A stretch of DNA of 64,000 bases from Mytilisepta virgata (lineage: Eukaryota > Mollusca > Bivalvia > Mytilida > Mytilidae): assembly GCA_028015205.1 (NCBI GenBank), contig JAPWFG010000015.1:1860001-1924000 (forward strand). Reading direction: 5' to 3'. Shown in pieces: positions 37,001-52,000 of the stretch. The position numbers were made by a program, and so were the translations under genes. Within the stretch, counting starts at the first letter, position 1. Every line of letters begins with the position of its first letter. The notes below the pieces were generated by a model. The model ran no database searches. It worked only from the letters and a program-made list of their open reading frames with translations, and was not told the DNA's origin.

Positions 37001-40000
37001 AAAAAGTAAAATTCCCATAGGCTAAATGTTTAACCAAGTCCAGCCATAGCGGCCATGTTGGATGGCGTTCAGGGAAATCAAGCACAGATTTTATAAGGGG
37101 CCACCCAAGGACCATTCCGCCACAGTTTGGTTCAAATTGGCCTTATGGTCTCAGACAAGATAACGAAAATGTTAAAATTCCCATAGGGTCCAAGGTTAAA
37201 CTATGTCCAACCATGGCAGCCATATTGGATGGCGCCCCTGAAAACCAAACACACATTTTAAAGGGGACCATCCAAGGACCATTCCACTTACGTTTGGTTT
37301 AAATTGGTTTAGTGGTTTCAGAGGAGTTGATGGAAAATTAAAATTCCCATAGGCTCAATGTTAAACTAAGTCCAGCCATGGCGGCCATGTTGGATGGCGT
37401 TCGGGGAAACTGAAAACATATTTTAAAAGGGGCTACCCAAGGACCATTCCACCAAAGTTTGGTTCAAATTGGCCTAATGGTCCCAGAGAAGATAACGAAA
37501 ATGTTAAAATTCCCATAGGGTCCAAGGTTAAACTATGTCCAACCATGGCAGCCATATTGGATGGCACCTGGGAAAACCGAACATAATTTTTAAAGGGGAC
37601 CATCCAAGGACCATTCCACTTAAGTTTGGTTCAAATTGGTTCAGTGGTTTAAGAGGAGTTGACGAAAAAGTAAAATTCCCATAGGCTCAATGTTAAACTA
37701 AGTCCAGCCATGGCAGCCATGTTGGATGGTGTTCAGGGAAACTGAACATATATTTTAAAAGGGGCCACCCAAGGACCATTCCACCAAACTTTTGTTCAAA
37801 TTGGCCTAATGGTCCCAGAGAAGATAACGAAAATGTTAAAATTCCCATAGGGTCCAAGGTTAAACTATGTGCGACCATGGCAGCCATATTGGATGGCGCC
37901 CGGGAAAACCGAACACAATTTTTAAAGAGGACCATCCAAGGACCATTCCACTTAAGTTTGGTTTAAATTGGTTCAGTGGTTTCAGAGGAGTTGATAAAAA
38001 TGTGAAAAGTTTACGACGACGACATACAACGACGACGACGACGGACGCAAAGTGATGAGAAAAGCTCACATGGCCTTTTAGGCCAGGTGAGCTAAAAACT
38101 TAAGCATGTTCAAACTTGGGTAACATAGATCTAGGCAAAATCCTAAATATTTGATTCGATTTATTTTCCATTAAAGAGAAATGTAATTTACGAAAATATA
38201 AATAATGATCAACATAACTTATCAGTAGAAAAAGGTTGAAAAATGTGAGCCAAAGTTTCAAATTCATGGTTAAGTCTACTTATAAAAATGCATTATTTTA
38301 AACTTAAGGCTTACCAATTCACACTAGCAAAACACATACAAAATTTCCCACACCCTTCATGTAAAAGATAATACAGATATGTTATTTTCAAAGAAACAAA
38401 ACAAAGCACAGCAATACTTCTAATGCAACTGTCTGGTATGAACTTTTGCCAATTCTTACAGGTTTTTGGACGATCATCCTATCAAGATAACAGCAGTTGT
38501 TTCCATTAGTACTGGTAATAAGAAAAAAATCTGGATTATCTCCCTTTTGAAGTTAACGTTAATATGGGAGAAGGGGAGATAATATTTATCTTGCATATGA
38601 ATGCAAAAAATAAAATTATCCCACTTTTTAGTCATAAATTAACCTTAGGAAAGAAAGACAATACAAGGAGTGATACTCTAACACTGTATTGATGTTGAAG
38701 GACAAAAATAAACTGAAATATGATATGGTCGCAAAAGAATTTCATTTAATCAAAATATTATGTTAAAACACAAGAAAATGTAGATTTTAATATTCAGTTT
38801 TTCCTAATATTTTCAATGTACTTTGCACCATTCAAATTCACACTTGAACTACACTGATTGCATTTTCTAGCCTACTGCCACAATTTGAATCTGTATGAGC
38901 GCAACTTTTTTAATCACATAAAAACTAGCAGCTGCACAGGATATCCCAAATACTTACATTTTTGATAGGCCTCTGTTGTAACAAACACAATTATATGATA
39001 TTATTTATAACTAAACAATTTTTATTTAAAAATACGGTCAAACCTACTTTAAAGGATGGATGGATGAATTATTGTTTAACGTCCAGTGGCAACCAGGTGC
39101 ATATCAGGACGAGAACATGTTGATATGATAATGAATATGATCCCTGCTTTGTACTAGACCGACATGCTAAGTCGGATTTTTAATGTGCTAGCTCACGAGG
39201 TAACTGTCCGCAGGAAGACGTATCACCTCACTCGGACACATTATACTGACTCCGAGCCGAGCAGTCTTTGCTCTTACTCCTAGATGCCGCGTTCTTGGCG
39301 GAGAAGCAGCAAATACCAATTTTAATGTCTTTGGTTTGACCCGGCCGGGGATCAAACCCGCGACCTTCCGTACTCGCGGCGAGCACGCTACCACGAGACC
39401 ACCGAGGCGGTCCCTACTTTAAAGGGCCACTCTACATGCATGACATGTATATAGCAAATTACTGATAAAAGGCAACCATCAAGAACAAAATTTGCAAAAT
39501 TAACCTGTTTATAAAGGACTTTTTTTCTTATCCTTGCTTGTCCTTCTTAAAAAATATCTTAATTTCAATGAATTTGAAATGAGAACAACTGATGAATTAT
39601 TTCCTTAACAAAGTAACTTAAGGAGGAAATTCTCACATTAATCCTCACTGACTTGTCCCACATACATGTATTTGCTAATTCTCACATTAATCCTCAACGA
39701 CTTGTCCCACATACATGTATTTGCTAATTCTCACATTAATCCTCACTGACTTGTCCCACATACATGTATTTGCTAATTCTCACATTAATCCTCAACGACT
39801 TGTCCCACATACATGTATTTGCTAATTCTCACATTAATCCTCAACGACTTGTCCCACATACATGTATTTGCTAATTCTCACATTAATCCTCAACGACTTG
39901 TCCCACATACATGTATTTGCTAATTCTCACATTAATCCTCAAAAACTTGTCCTACATACATGTATTTGCTAATTCTCACATTAATCCTCAACGATTTGTC

Positions 40001-43000
40001 CCACATACATGTACTTGCTAATTCTCACATTAATCCTCAAAGACTTGTCCCACATACATGTATTTGCTAATTCTCACATTAATCCTCAACGACTTGTCCC
40101 ACATACATGTATTTGCTACTTCTCACATTAATCTTCAATGACTTGTCCCACATACATGCATTTGCTTCAGCTTTTCTAAACTAAACATTGTTCATACATG
40201 TACTTCTGAATTTGATAAATTGCTTCTGAGAATCAAAAAATATTTAACGCAAGTCCGCAATAGTCTGCAAGCCTAATTATATTCAAATTTGTATTGCAAA
40301 AAGATCTTTGGAGTTGAAGTTAGATTTATTGTTTTGAAGTCCTGCATAGTTTTTAGTACAAAAATATGCGGAATGTTTTTGAGGGGCTTTAGAAACATAA
40401 TTAAATATCCTATTTTATGTGATACCCCTGCATACAATGAAAAAAGCCAGAATGCAACATAAAACAAACCCTGTTCCTATTTTTCTCTGCAGAATCTATG
40501 TCTGTGTTGATCTGTCCTTGGTCTGTAGCTTCTTCTTCCAAATATTTTACAGTTACTGTAGACAGAGGTGGACATAACACGCCACTTAATAACTGTAAAT
40601 TATATAATTAAGACAACAGTTACAATTACAGGAAATTTTTAATCAGTTATGATGAAAGAAATAAGGATGGATAGAAGAATTATTGTTTTAAGTCCAGTGT
40701 CAATCATTTTATGCATATCAGGATGAAAACATATTGATATGATATAAATATGACCCCTGCTTTGTACTAGACTGACATGCTGAGCCAGATTTTTAGTGCG
40801 CAAGCTCATGAGGTAACAGTGTGTAGAAAGACATATCACCCCACCTGAAAACTTTATACTGACTCCGAGGTGACCAGTCCTTTGCTCTTACTCCTAGATG
40901 TGACATGCTCGGCGGAGAAGCAGCAAATACCAATTTTAATGTCTTTGGTTTGACACGGCCGGGGATCGAACCCACGACCTTCTGCGCTCAAGGCAAGCAA
41001 ACTACCACAAGACCACCAAGGTGGTTAAAGAAATAAGTATAACAGAAACGTTTATAAAAATTTAAAGGGAACTCATCAGGTTGAAAAAATCTCAACTTTA
41101 GAAGTTTTATGAAACCTGGCACAGATTTCACAATACTTACCTTTAATGAACCATTTTCTGGAGACAAACGTCCCATCCATACTCTGTTCAGGAGTGACTG
41201 ACAAGCTGTCTGAGAAATGAAATGTTTGTTTTCTGTTTCAACGGCAATTAGAACACAGGTGGAACCACCCCAATTATCCAACTGTCGTATAAGTAAATTT
41301 TGGGCTTTTCTTTCATCTGTCTCATGGCATTCATTTAAAACTGCAATAGCCAAGTCTGACCATTCACTGAAAATAAATAAATTTTATTCTCCATTTCATA
41401 TTTCATTCCAAAATAAAACAGCCTACCCTGGTAATACTTATTTTTCTACGATTATTTTGTTCTGTTTCCTGCTGTAATAAAAGTTAATTTTTGAGTTTGC
41501 TCTTAACATTTTGGATTATTGTTTTGGTTTTTCAACATTTTAGGCCTTGAGCACAACTGATGAGTCGTGAATGAGAATCCCCCTTGTGCATAACTCTGTT
41601 CTTAGATGATTTTGGTCTTTTTGAATTTTTTCTTCAATGTTTTGGATTGTTGTTTTAGTTTTTCAACATTTTTGGCCTTGAGCACAACTGATGAGTTGTA
41701 AATCGATGATATGTGCACATTTTATTAATCAAAATTGGTATCAAAGAAATAAAGTATTCACAAGATGTGCATCCATATATTTCGTTACTTGATGTTTTGT
41801 TGCTTAGATTTGGACCTTAATTCAAAACTTAAGAAGGGGCCTCAGTGGCTTGGTGGTCTAGGTATTCGTCATCACTAGCCTGTCAAAACTGAGGTTGTGA
41901 GTTCGACTCCGATCTTAATTGACAAGGATTGCCAATTTTGCTACAGTACTGAAGATCTTGATTCTCTCCGGGTAATCTGACTTCCTTCACCAATGAAAAT
42001 TGGCTGTCACCAAATAGCCAAATGTGCTGAAAATGGCATAAAACCCCAACTTAATGAACAAACAAACAAAACTTAAAGGGGACTGACAAATGAAGCATTG
42101 AAGAATGAACAAATGGCCAAAATTCTACATTCCTTCGGATCCATAACTCAGTTGATGACTGGATAAACAAACCTGTAACTAGTGTAACATTACTATTTTT
42201 TAAATTTACCAACTGCCTGCCAATACATCTAATTTCACATTAATGTGTATAGTTTAATTATCGTATACATGTAACTTATCTTGAAATTTGAATACCTAAA
42301 ATCTACAAGTGACCAAACGACACATTGGCACATGAGTGAATTGTTTAAGTGTCTTTCTCTCACAAGTTGTAGATAATTAGTATTCTCTTTTCAAGATTAA
42401 GTATTCTGTTTATTACATTAACACATTCCATGTGGTCAGTAGATTTAATGAGAAAATAGGAATTATGTTTTTATATGACTATGCGTCAACCTTGGTATAG
42501 TAACGTCATTGGAGAGTGCTATTGTTATGTCACTTACTAGAGTGAAATATAACTTTTCTGTTCACTGAGGGAATTATGGGATTTTTTCCCTCTAAAATCC
42601 CGGTATTTTACCACACTCAATGTAATAAGTAAGAATCTTACATAGCATTCCTGATCAGGGATTTCTGTAATTCAATATCATCAGTTCTTTTTGACATTTT
42701 ATTTAACAGTCCATATGCAATCAGTGCACCTGCTATGGCATCCTGTAAAATTAGGACAAGAATTTTTTTGTTTGTTTAAATAATCAGAATGAACTTCCAT
42801 CATTTTTCAACTGTTGTCATTGCAACAATTTTTGAAAGATCTAAAAACATAACCTAGTGCTAAAAATCATACTTTGATAAGCAACATAAAAAAAAAAATT
42901 TACTTAAGGGGTTCCCATCCATATTTGGGTATCCTATACTAACCCTAACCTACCCTAAACCCTAGCCCTGAAAGAGTGTGTCCCCTAAAGTAAATAATGG

Positions 43001-46000
43001 CCAGAATGCATATGTAGAACTATATAATAATTAACTCAAAATTTCATACTTGTCAAGTTTTTTTGTCAGGTTTTAAAATTATCTTATAATTTTCCCAGGT
43101 TTTGGTATGTTCTATAAATTATCTTGCTTTTTCCCATTTGTTTCCTTGCAAAAAATGAGCAACTACCAGCATTGATCTACAAATGTATAGCTTTACCTTT
43201 CCTTGTTTCCAGAAGACTTTAGCTAATTCTTGTCTATTCATCAGTACAGACCAGAAAAATAACTCTTGTAAAGCATTAAAATTCTTAGCTGGATCTGAAA
43301 ATGGAGGTAAAATATTATTTAGCTGAGTGGTCTAGGTAGTTTGTCATGACTTATTATCTAATGATCACTAGCCTGTCAACACTGAGGTTGTGAGTTTTAA
43401 TCTCTCCTGCGGCAGGGTGTGTTCGACTCCGATCTTAATTGACAAGGATTGCCAATTTTCCTATCGAAGGTCGGTGGTTCTCTCCAGGTACTCCGGCTTC
43501 CTCCACCAAAAAAATACTGTCTGCCAGAAAATAGATACTGTACTGAAAACGGCATAAAACCCCAACTAAGCAAACAAACAAACATTTAAAACCGACTCTG
43601 AACAAGCATGCTTAGAAGATTATTCTCATATTCTAAGATCTTCCCCTCGTTCTGCAGTGCTCCATTCTGGAAAGACATGAATTTTAAAAACTTGTTGAAG
43701 ATTTTCCAGTCTTCACTTTGAACTCATGTAAGAACCTATTAGTCTTCTTAAGACAAAATAAGGGTAACTGGTGTGTCAAACAGTCTATATTACAGGCACA
43801 AATATTATATAAACAGACCTCTCTGAGTAGCAGCTCCTTTAGCCATCATTTTAACACCGTTGGAGACTTCAGCTGTTCCCAAATGATGCGAAGCATAGAA
43901 ATCACCGATTAAATCCTGTATTAAATGTCCTACGTCACTTAAGGTTACCGAGTTTGTCTCATTCTTCAAAGATATAATCATAATTATGTAAAGAATTTTA
44001 TTAAAAAAAAAAGAATTTTATAAAAAAAAAATCTCTAGCCTGTTTTAGTCATGTCTGTTTTTTAATTTTGGTTAATTTGTATGTTTATGATACTAGCATT
44101 ATTGTTTAGAGGCCAGCTAAACCCACCTCCGGGGTTGGGATTTTCTCGCTGCATTGAAAACCCATTGGTGGCCTTGGGCTGTTTTCTGCTCTTTGGTACG
44201 ATTTTTGTCTCTTAGACACATTCCCCATTTCCATTCTCTATTCTAGCTTAATTATTTTAAATATAAGTTTTATTTCCAAAGCCCATTATATTATCTTTCT
44301 AAATCCTTTAACTTTACAACAGTGTTATAGACCATAAAATAAATAAAATTAAAATTCTGGCAAAATTGACATTTATGAAAAACATGCCCCCTTTTTTTCT
44401 CTCAGAAAATTATGAATTTTTACATTTCCAGATAAAACTACATATTTACAAAACTTCATTAACTAAAACTAAATATAGATAGAATCAGTTTTGGTAGTCC
44501 TTTAGGCATTGTGGGACCAAGTTCTACTCTGTAATCACAACAGACTTTTATATTTAGCAAAACGTTATGCTCAAACCTGTGCTAAGGGGTTATGAGCAGT
44601 CTTGAAACTGCAGTCATAAGTGAGATTTTTCTCAATGTTGCAGGCCTCTTTATAACAATGAAAAACAGGATGAACAGCATTGTTTCTTCGCTTGGATTTT
44701 TGTGACTGCATGGGTGGATTTTTTGTGAAGAATGTGTCCACCGTATCATTTATTAACAATTTATATACATTTGTACATGTATGCATATTATAGGACAGTT
44801 TTGAAGCATACATGCACCCACCACTTACAGAATCATATTTGTCTTTTATTTTTCTTAGTACCATAGCTAGGTGACATTTTGGTGGAATCTGCAAAAAAAA
44901 ATTAACAAAAATGTAGTCCTATAACATCAGCTTGAACTTAAATTGGTATATAGTGATCTTCTGGTCTGTCTGCCTGTCTGTTTATCCAGTCATCTTTTTG
45001 TCTCACCTGGTTTAGAGATGATAATAAAAGAAAACTTTTACCAAATCTATTGAAATTTTATTAGTTATAAAATACAGGTCAAAAGATCAATTTTGGCAGA
45101 TTTTAAATTTCTGTCCCTTTTTTTTTTGTTGAAAATTGTGATTTTTAAGTTATTCTAGATTATTTCAATACTTTCTTACCATATTTTGAAATTTTATCAC
45201 CATGCCAACGAAAAACATTAAAAGTCAAGTTCTAATTTTGTTCAATTCCTTAGTGTTCAAACAGTATATTAAGCATACCTGATTATAAAGGTGTAAAAGT
45301 CGAGGCATGGTTAAAAAATCTTTCAGACTGACACCATTATCCAAAATTAATTCTATAAAGTCTTTCCTGTTGAGCATCATGGCTGATTGTAAGATGTCAT
45401 CAAGGCTTCCAGGCTAAAATCATATTATTCATTTATCAATTTATCAAAAATTAACATGTATTATCAAAACAGTAAGTAGATTTCTTAAATATTCAGAGAC
45501 AGGAGCAAAGCTCAAATAATTAAATCTTTTTTTTTTATTATTTTGATAGATTCGTATATTTTGACAAAATCACATACACTTCAAGTTTGCATAGTCTTTC
45601 TATAAATCTTTATAGCAAACTCCAGGTATGATTTTTAACTATTGTGCACATCAAATGTTAAGATGTCTAAATAGTGTACAGTTAAACATGCCCAAAGACC
45701 ATCATAATTATGTGACAACCTGTCTGGAGCAGTCATCTACTGATTGCCCCTAAGAATTTTGTTGTCTTATATGAACTTGAATACTGTGGATTCATTTATT
45801 TTCGTGGATACCAATTTTCGTGGATAGAGGAAAAAAGGCATTTCGTGGTTTATAAAAAAATATAAAAAGTTGTTGAAATACTTAAATTCGTGGCTTGGCA
45901 CATCAGATATTATGAAAATACTGCGACAAAACGTGCCGATCAGACTTGATTTTGTACAGTAAAGTACTGATTTAAAGTGCTCATTAAACAAAAATCTGAC

Positions 46001-49000
46001 AAACAGATTCTTTAAATTTGTAACGGAACAATTAAAGCTTGTCATGAATTTAACAAGATTAACAAAATCCGTAATTATTTACTCATTAGGTTAAACAGGT
46101 GTGAAATATATATTAAAAAAATTGCAATCACTTGTCACCAAATACCACATACATATTTTTAATCCGATTACGATCAATAATTTCTGCTTTATTATCTTTT
46201 GACAAGATGTTTTTACTGTAATTTAGGAGAAAGTCTGTATTGTTTAGGTCTACTTAGGATTAACATTTTTCTTGAATGTTTGAATAAAAAAAAAGCAGAA
46301 GTGAATTCCGCGACAATTTACACAGTCAAAATCTTTTTAAAGAAAATAGTTTGAGTGTTTATATGTTACCAAAGACAAAATTACATGAAACACTGTATCT
46401 TCTGTGGATAAAACTAACTCATCATATGTCAGAATTCAAGTACATGATGTAAAAAGGCAATTGTTCAAAACTCCGTGGTTTCAAACTTCAGTGCATTTAA
46501 ACAAGAGTAAAAATATTATTTTTCGTTGGATATTTAAATTCGTGGTTCACAACGAATATTAATGAATCCACAGTAAGTAGTTGCTTATTTAAAGAGGTCA
46601 ATGGTGACAAAAATGATTGCCAAATTGAAATTTTGCTGAGATTAAGTGGCCAAACAGCTTTTTAGGCTTTTGAAAAACACTGGAAACTCATTTTCCAATA
46701 CAATTTAATTATGAGCTTAAGTATCTCACAAATTGTCTACCATTTTGTTCATGAAATGTAAAATATAGAAAACATTGTGTTTTTTAATTTTTTTTCTTAT
46801 TTTGGTTACGTTAATATCTGGATTTACAGCTGGTCATGTTGAAACTGGATTAAACAGCAAATATAGAAAACATTGTGTTTTTTTAATTTTCTTCTTATTT
46901 TGGTTACGTTAATATCTTGATTTTCTGGACCACCAACCAAAATCTGGATTTACAGCTGGTCATGTTGAAACTGGCTTAAACAGCAACCTGTTATAAGTTG
47001 TCACTTCAAATTTTTCCAAATGGTGTCTGTTTAAAAGAGCTTTGACTGTGTGCCGTGCACCCTTTAAATGAATCTCTAAATATATTTACCTCCCATGTGT
47101 AATCATCAACAAAGATCTCACTTTTGGCAATATCAATTCTATTCCATGCTAAGGCAAGCTTCAGCTGATCATATACTTGATCCTTGTTGGCTATCCAAAA
47201 AAAGAAACATGTATGACAAAAATTTTTAATCGACTGAATGTGCATGTTTGTTTGTCTAGTTGGGGTTTAACACTGTTTTCAGCACATTCGGCTATTTCAC
47301 GGCGACCAGTTTTTATTGGTGGAGGAAGCCCGAGTACCCGGAGGGAACCACCGACCTACGGAAGGAAAATCGACTGAATGTTCATGTTTGATCAAATTAT
47401 GAAATGTGAAATGAAGCAACAATAAGCTATAATGTTCAAATTCCAAATTACAACAAAAATGTTTTGTCAAAAACAATTTCTTGCAGGCAGTTGTATGTGA
47501 ATATAGTCAAACATATGTACGGTATAAAAAGCACCTAAGGAAGAAAAATCTCCTTTTTGAAATTTGCCTTTTATTTACATGTTTTCTAAAAAAAACATGA
47601 AAGGGATACGGTGCTTTTTACAGACAGTGATTTGCCAAAGTTGTCAAACTGACAGAAAACCATTGTTTGCTCCCTGTCTAACCACTAAACTGCCCAACTG
47701 GTCAGCTACCTGCTATTTTTCACCTAAAAGTAATTACAAAATTTTCTTTCAGAAAATTTATTTAACAATGAAAAATTCCCTCTTCAATTTTTTAACATAC
47801 CATGGAACAACATGTTTATATAAGATACCTTCAATATATCTTTTAAATATCATGTTTCATAAAAATATACCTTTAAGTAAGGCTTTCAAAATGGCATAGT
47901 CTATATCACGAGATGCTTGATTAGTGGAAGTAGGGTTCAAATCAAATACAGTGACCAAATCTCTGTTGACAAGACTTTCTTTTACCATCTGCCAATTTTT
48001 TACCACAGTTTTTTCACCAAAAACATCTTTAATTGCCTCTATTATCTTAGCTTCTTGTGTACTGTCAAATTCTGTTTCAGTCCTGAAAAAAATTTACATA
48101 TGTCCTGTGATTGTTTAGATGTCAGTTGTGTACCGAAAAGAAGTAGATATGACTATGCCAAGTATCTCATTTTACCATGGATTTACCCTTCATGGCAAAA
48201 TACTTGGTATTAAAGGGGTAATCTTTGGTAAAATCAATATAAATTCAGGACATCATGAATTATTTATTAATTCTTTTAAGTCCATCTGATGAGGTGATGA
48301 GGATTGGTACTTGGTGAGAACGAGTCACTTGCCAGGGATGCATTTTTTGTAATAGAATATCTATCAACAAGACAGGTGTTGTTATATTGACCACAAACTA
48401 TTTGCGTGCCGGTCTTATGTTTCCATTCTAATACATGTAACCACATTTTCCATTGAAAAATCAGTTAAGACCAAAATGCAAGTTTTACCATTGCTGTCTG
48501 CATGGATGCTGTCATATTTTTTCCGTATTTAAAAACATTTTATCAATTTCCAAATTTGCAGTATTGAAATCTACTATGTCTAACCTCGTAGTTGTCTTCC
48601 CAGATCTATCAATGTACTCTTTCTCACTTTCCTTGGAACAATGGTAAGCCATGGCTAATATATCTGCAGCTCTTCCTGAACCCTAAAAATAAACAAAATC
48701 GATTACTGATCAATTGATCAACGGTAGTATTTAAGGTATAATTATAACAGGGCGTTAAGAAGGTAAATAAATCATTGATACAATCTTTGAGATAGACTTA
48801 ATTGTTAACTTTTTTTTCCATCTGTACATTGTCTCTTCTTTGTCCTCACACTGTTGCAGGTACAAAGGAGAAGGGTTTAGCTGGTTGGAGGATTAAGTCC
48901 TATATACACATGACAAAAGTCCAAGCAATGGAACAGCACTTTTTTTGCTGTTCTTCATTATAAGGTCACGATGAGGCCTTCAACACAGAGAATAAACTGC

Positions 49001-52000
49001 TGCACCTTGTGCGGAAAATATTAATTTTTGTTCAGCAAATTAAGTGTCATGCTACTTTTTCAACGGCTTAACATATCTGAATTATAACACTGTAATAACA
49101 AACTAAATATCATCTTTGTGTTAGCAGGAAATTTTATACTTATAAAAAATTGCTTATATTTGGACAATCTTTGTCCAATAACTCTGGAACGACAAAACTG
49201 AAAATTGTCAGAAATTATGTACAGACCCTCAGACCACCATTTGTAAGAATTTATGAAAGTTTGAAAAAAATTAGGCAAGGCATACTGGAGTTAGTGCACA
49301 ACATGTGAAAAATTGCTTATATTTGGACAATCTAAGTCCCATAACTCTGGAATGACAAAATTAAAATCGTCAAAATGTATACAGACCCTCAGACTATCAT
49401 TTGATCTGTAATAATGTGTTAAAGTTTGAAGAAAATCGGTCAAGGCATACTCGAGTTAGTCCTCGACATGTGAAAAATTGCTTTTACTTGGACAATCTAA
49501 GTTCCATACTCTGGAATGACAAAATTGAAAGGTATCTTTCTTCTGTCAATCCTAATGTTGTGTTAAAATTTCATGAGAATTGATTGAAGCAAATTTGAGT
49601 TATGGTACGAAGTGTTGACGGCCGGACAGATGGCCGGAAAACGGACATTAGTATACAATATTACTTTCCGTCTATGATGGGCGTATAAAAATCTTACACC
49701 CACTACAAGTTCAGGATGACCCAAAACACAGCATTATTCTTCCATAAATGTAGACTTGTTAAACTACACAAGAGTGGACACACTACATGTCTACATCTAT
49801 TGTAGGCGCCCTTACCGAGAAATGGACACAGAAAAAGTCAAAGGAAAATTCGTTAAAAGAAATTGTGGTCAAGGTCAATAGGCAGGTGTCATACCAACAT
49901 GAATCCAACTAAGAACTATCTATTGACCAAATATGGTGGGTCTAGGTATTTGTTTGTTTGTTTAGTTGGGGTTTAATGCCATTTTCAGCACATTTTGGCC
50001 ATTTCTTGGCAGCCAGTTTTTATTGGTGGAGGAAGCCGGAGTACCGGAGAGAACCACCGACCTTCGGTAGGAAACAGACCCCGCCACAGCTGAGATTCGA
50101 ACTCACAACCCCAGCGTTGATAGGCTAGTGATCATTAGTAGTCATTACAAACTACAAATGTACCTAGACCACTCAGCCACTGAGGCCCCAGGTCTAGGTA
50201 TTAAAGTTGCTGAGAAATGGACCTAATCCCAAAAATGTGACGATGTCACTCAAGCATGAATTGAGGTCAAAGTCCAGAGAAAGGTGTCAGACTTGCATGT
50301 ACCCACTAAGAACTATCTATAGACCAAACATAGATGGGTCTAGGTATTACAGTTGCTGAAAATGGACAATCAAGAAACTTGGATGAAAGTCACTCAACCA
50401 TGAAATTGAGGTCAAGGTCCTTAGACAAGTGTCAGACTGGCATGTACCCACTAAGAACTAACAATAGACCAATACAGTGGGTATTACAGTTTCTGAGAAA
50501 TGGACATAACCACGAAAAAGTGACAAAGTTACTCAAGTCAAGGTTGCAAGCCAGGTGTCAGATTGACATGTACCCACTCATAACTATCTATAGACCAAAT
50601 ATGGTTGGCCTAGGTATTACAGTTGCTGAGAATTGGATTTAACCACAAAACTTTGACGCAGATTTTAAATGCATGTTTATGAAGTCAGTGAACCATGAAA
50701 ATGAGGTCAGGGTCACAAGTATATTGTGGCAAACCTTATACAATAAGCTACCTTGTGGACCATAAATCTTAATTGTAGGTATTACATGTGCAAAGATAAG
50801 TTTTAAAAAGTTTATGCAGCCATCGCCGCCGCCGGAAAGTGATACCTATATCTCGCCTCCACAACTTTTCGTGACAGGCGAGACAAAAATTACACAGAAT
50901 TAACCAAGCAAATTCTATCATCAAATGACTGACAATTTTAACAATTAACCCTATGATATTTTATGTTGATTCATTTTTTGTTCATAATCCATAATCATTC
51001 CGACCATTACATGTATACATACTGGTTTAATATACAAAATGATGCCACATAAACACTGATATAATGATAATTTACCTGTACAATGATTATTGGTATATTA
51101 TTGAGAATAGACTGTTGGACTGTTTCTAGTGTCCCAGGACCTCCTTCTAACACCAACAAACACACAGGGACCTTAACAGCATCTAAAATAAAAGACAGTT
51201 TAAATGTTTAGAAATAAAATTTAACTTTGTTCAACAACATCAAAAAAGTAATTTTTATGTGGTAATGGCAGATATTACAGAATAAATTATTGAGTTTTGA
51301 AACAAAATATATACTCTCATTCAAAATTTGAGCCACCTAAGCATTTGAAAAGGCAATGCTTTGATTTGACAAAGTTTCAGTTAGAATTTCTAATTTTATT
51401 TTAAAGACTGTATTAAGCTTTCCTTAAAAAAAGACTAGTACTTAACAGATTATCTGGGACACTCATGTATGATAATTTATTGCCTAAACGGTGGCATCTG
51501 CATAATTATGTGTTCGAACCTCTGAAACTACATCAGAAAAAACAGACCCAGATAGATCCCGAAAAAGTTGCAGTGACTTGTAAGGTGCATGTTGTATATA
51601 TTTTTGACAAAGTATTTGAATGAAAGTAAAAATTCATATGTATGGCAATATGAATAATAATTAGAATATATCACTGCTGTGGGGAACAGAAATTTAAAGA
51701 CAAATGATTGTCCCCATAGAGAAGGCATATTATCATGGGACACTCTAATATACTATATACAATATATTTACGCAGAAAACCCGATTATCTGTTTATCGTT
51801 CAAATTCTGTACATTTTAGTCGCCCCTGTAAGACCATTTTAAGCTTTTTTGTCATCCTGGAGGTAAGCTTGATAACGTCTGCTCTGACATTGTGACGTTG
51901 CTAATAAGTCCTGCTCTCATATTGTGTCGTCGCGAATAACTCCTGCTGTCGCGGATAATGTCTCCTAATACATCACAAAGCCTTAATACAGAGATTACAG

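Noticed and set aside
36751..38069. Several minus-strand frames with recurring MVLGWP words
   Set aside because: They are translations of the tandem modules of a pearl-like element.
39188..39394. Minus-strand frame (also 40793-40975) that looks conserved between two places
   Set aside because: Both are inside copies of the same tRNA-derived SINE, so the similarity is from the repeat and not a gene.
39629..40165. Regularly repeated 49-bp block as a CRISPR-like array
   Set aside because: The whole unit repeats with no variable spacers and the genome is eukaryotic; it is a satellite.
41833..41910. tRNA-like sequence with A- and B-box as a true tRNA gene
   Set aside because: It is the head of a SINE with a CAAA tail and target duplications, repeated seven times, and no intact cloverleaf is evident.
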